NCBI GenBank assembly: GCA_003159055.1
Contig: PMLH01000020.1
Coordinates: 190 to 7,793, forward strand
Length of the DNA stretch: 7,604 nucleotides
Reading direction: 5' to 3'
From: Myxococcales bacterium
GTDB lineage: Bacteria > Myxococcota > Polyangia > Fen-1088
Below the pieces are notes generated by a model. That model worked only from the letters and a program-made list of their open reading frames with translations. It was not told where the DNA came from and did no database searches. Every line of letters starts with the position of its first letter. The first letter of the stretch is position 1. The position numbers and the translations under genes are program-made. Below, in pieces: positions 6,749 to 7,604 of this stretch.

Positions 6749-7604
6749 TCAGACCCTTTCGAGGATCACGGCGATACCTTGCCCAACACCGATGCACATG
6801 GTGCAAAGGGCATAGCGGGAGCCCCGACGTTGCAGCTCGTAGGTCGCGGTCGTGGCGAGCCGAGCGCCGCTTGCCCCCAGAGGGTGGCCGAGCGCGATGG
6901 CGCCGCCGTGTGGATTGACGAAGGGAGCATCGTCGGCGATTCCCAGCTCCCGTAGCACGGCGAGCGCCTGGGCCGCGAAGGCCTCGTTGAGCTCGATGAT
7001 ATCGATTTGTCCAAGCGAGAGGCCCGCCAGCGCAAGCACCTTGCGCGTCGCTGGCACTGGCCCCATCCCCATGATACGAGGCGGGACACCGGTTACCGCG
7101 AGCGCGACCACGCGCGCGCGCGGCTCGAGCCCGAACCTCTTCGCGCCGGCCTCGGAAGCGAGCAGGAGCGCCGAGGCTCCGTCGTTGAGACCGGAAGCAT
7201 TGCCGGCCGTGACGGTGCCGTTTTCTCGGACGATCGGCCTCAGCTTGGCGAGGCCTTCGAGGCTCGAATCGGGCCGGGGCTGCTCGTCCCGGTCGATCCG
7301 GGCGGCACCCTTCTTTTGGGGCACGCCGACGGGGACAATCTCTTCGGCAAGGCGTCCTGAATCGATGGCGGCGGCCGCGCGGCGCTGGCTGCGATGCGCG
7401 AAGGCGTCCTGGTCGGCGCGGGCAATGGAAAACTGCTGGGCGACGTTCTCGGCCGTTTCGGCCATCGAGTCGACGCCAAACTGGGCCTCGATGCGCGGAT
7501 TGACGAAACGCCAACCGAGCGTCGTATCCTCGAGCTTGAGGTTGCGCGCGAAGGCGGTATCGGCCTTCGGCACGACGAATGGAGCGCGCGACATGCTTTC
7601 CACG
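6749..7604 (-). CDS. pcaF: 3-oxoadipyl-CoA thiolase PcaF, 5'-truncated by the window edge
   Basis: This enzyme catalyses the last step of the beta-ketoadipate pathway, thiolytic cleavage of 3-oxoadipyl-CoA into succinyl-CoA and acetyl-CoA in the cytoplasm. The visible 284 residues are the C-terminal part of a thiolase that is normally about 400 residues long. Counting from the first full codon (7603), the family landmarks are ESMSRAP (2-8), TAGNASG (132-138), NEAFA (206-210), the GHP motif with catalytic His240, and CTMCIGVGQG (267-276) with catalytic Cys270. The missing N-terminal part would carry the nucleophilic cysteine. The first full codon is GTG, but it matches an internal valine just before ESMSR in PcaF proteins, so it is not a start. 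The stop (TGA, 6751-6749) lies 3 bases before pcaH. A general acetyl-CoA acetyltransferase is possible by sequence alone, but the pca context makes PcaF much more likely. Confidence 0.93.
   Translation of the reverse strand, partial: VESMSRAPFVVPKADTAFARNLKLEDTTLGWRFVNPRIEAQFGVDSMAETAENVAQQFSIARADQDAFAHRSQRRAAAAIDSGRLAEEIVPVGVPQKKGAARIDRDEQPRPDSSLEGLAKLRPIVRENGTVTAGNASGLNDGASALLLASEAGAKRFGLEPRARVVALAVTGVPPRIMGMGPVPATRKVLALAGLSLGQIDIIELNEAFAAQALAVLRELGIADDAPFVNPHGGAIALGHPLGASGARLATTATYELQRRGSRYALCTMCIGVGQGIAVILERV

Noticed and set aside
7601..7603. GTG as a possible start of a short thiolase
   Set aside because: In PcaF proteins a valine occupies this place just before ESMSR. A start here would lack the N-terminal domain and nucleophilic cysteine, and the window edge explains the truncation.
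1..7604. Mobile elements, CRISPR arrays, tRNA or rRNA genes, or an unknown defence or biosynthetic system
   Set aside because: No transposase, terminal inverted repeats, regularly spaced repeats or RNA gene signatures are visible, and nearly every base belongs to a recognised catabolic gene.

Overview
The window is one strand of a high-GC bacterial chromosome. It carries a compact, co-directional cluster for aerobic catabolism of 4-hydroxybenzoate and protocatechuate by the ortho-cleavage (beta-ketoadipate) pathway. All eight recognisable genes lie on the minus strand, so transcription enters from the right edge. Separate pcaD and pcaC genes, rather than the fused pcaL typical of actinobacteria, and the order pcaF-H-G-B-D-C followed by pobA suggest a soil or rhizosphere proteobacterium. 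The sequence does not allow a finer assignment.

Layout in transcription order: the C-terminal part of 3-oxoadipyl-CoA thiolase PcaF (right edge to 6749); protocatechuate 3,4-dioxygenase beta and alpha subunits PcaH (6745-6002) and PcaG (6012-5428); 3-carboxy-cis,cis-muconate cycloisomerase PcaB (5453-4062); 3-oxoadipate enol-lactonase PcaD (4059-3247); 4-carboxymuconolactone decarboxylase PcaC (3268-2867); 4-hydroxybenzoate 3-monooxygenase PobA (2861-1671); and an aromatic-aldehyde dehydrogenase of the vanillin/salicylaldehyde dehydrogenase type (1611-163). From pcaF to pobA the genes overlap or are 2-5 bases apart, which indicates one polycistronic, probably translationally coupled unit. The dehydrogenase follows pobA after 59 bases. 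The leftmost 162 bases hold no gene I can assign.

Together the genes form a nearly complete route: aromatic aldehyde to 4-hydroxybenzoate (aldehyde dehydrogenase, inferred substrate), to protocatechuate (PobA), to 3-carboxy-cis,cis-muconate (PcaHG), to 4-carboxymuconolactone (PcaB), to 3-oxoadipate enol-lactone (PcaC), to 3-oxoadipate (PcaD), then after CoA activation to succinyl-CoA and acetyl-CoA (PcaF). The CoA transferase (PcaIJ), the regulator, a transporter and the operon promoter are not in the window. They may lie beyond the right edge.

I found no undescribed system. The points worth a second look are modest: a 12-bp direct repeat that builds the pcaG start site at the pcaH/pcaG junction, substitutions in the PobA region linked to NADPH preference, and the aldehyde dehydrogenase at the end of the operon.
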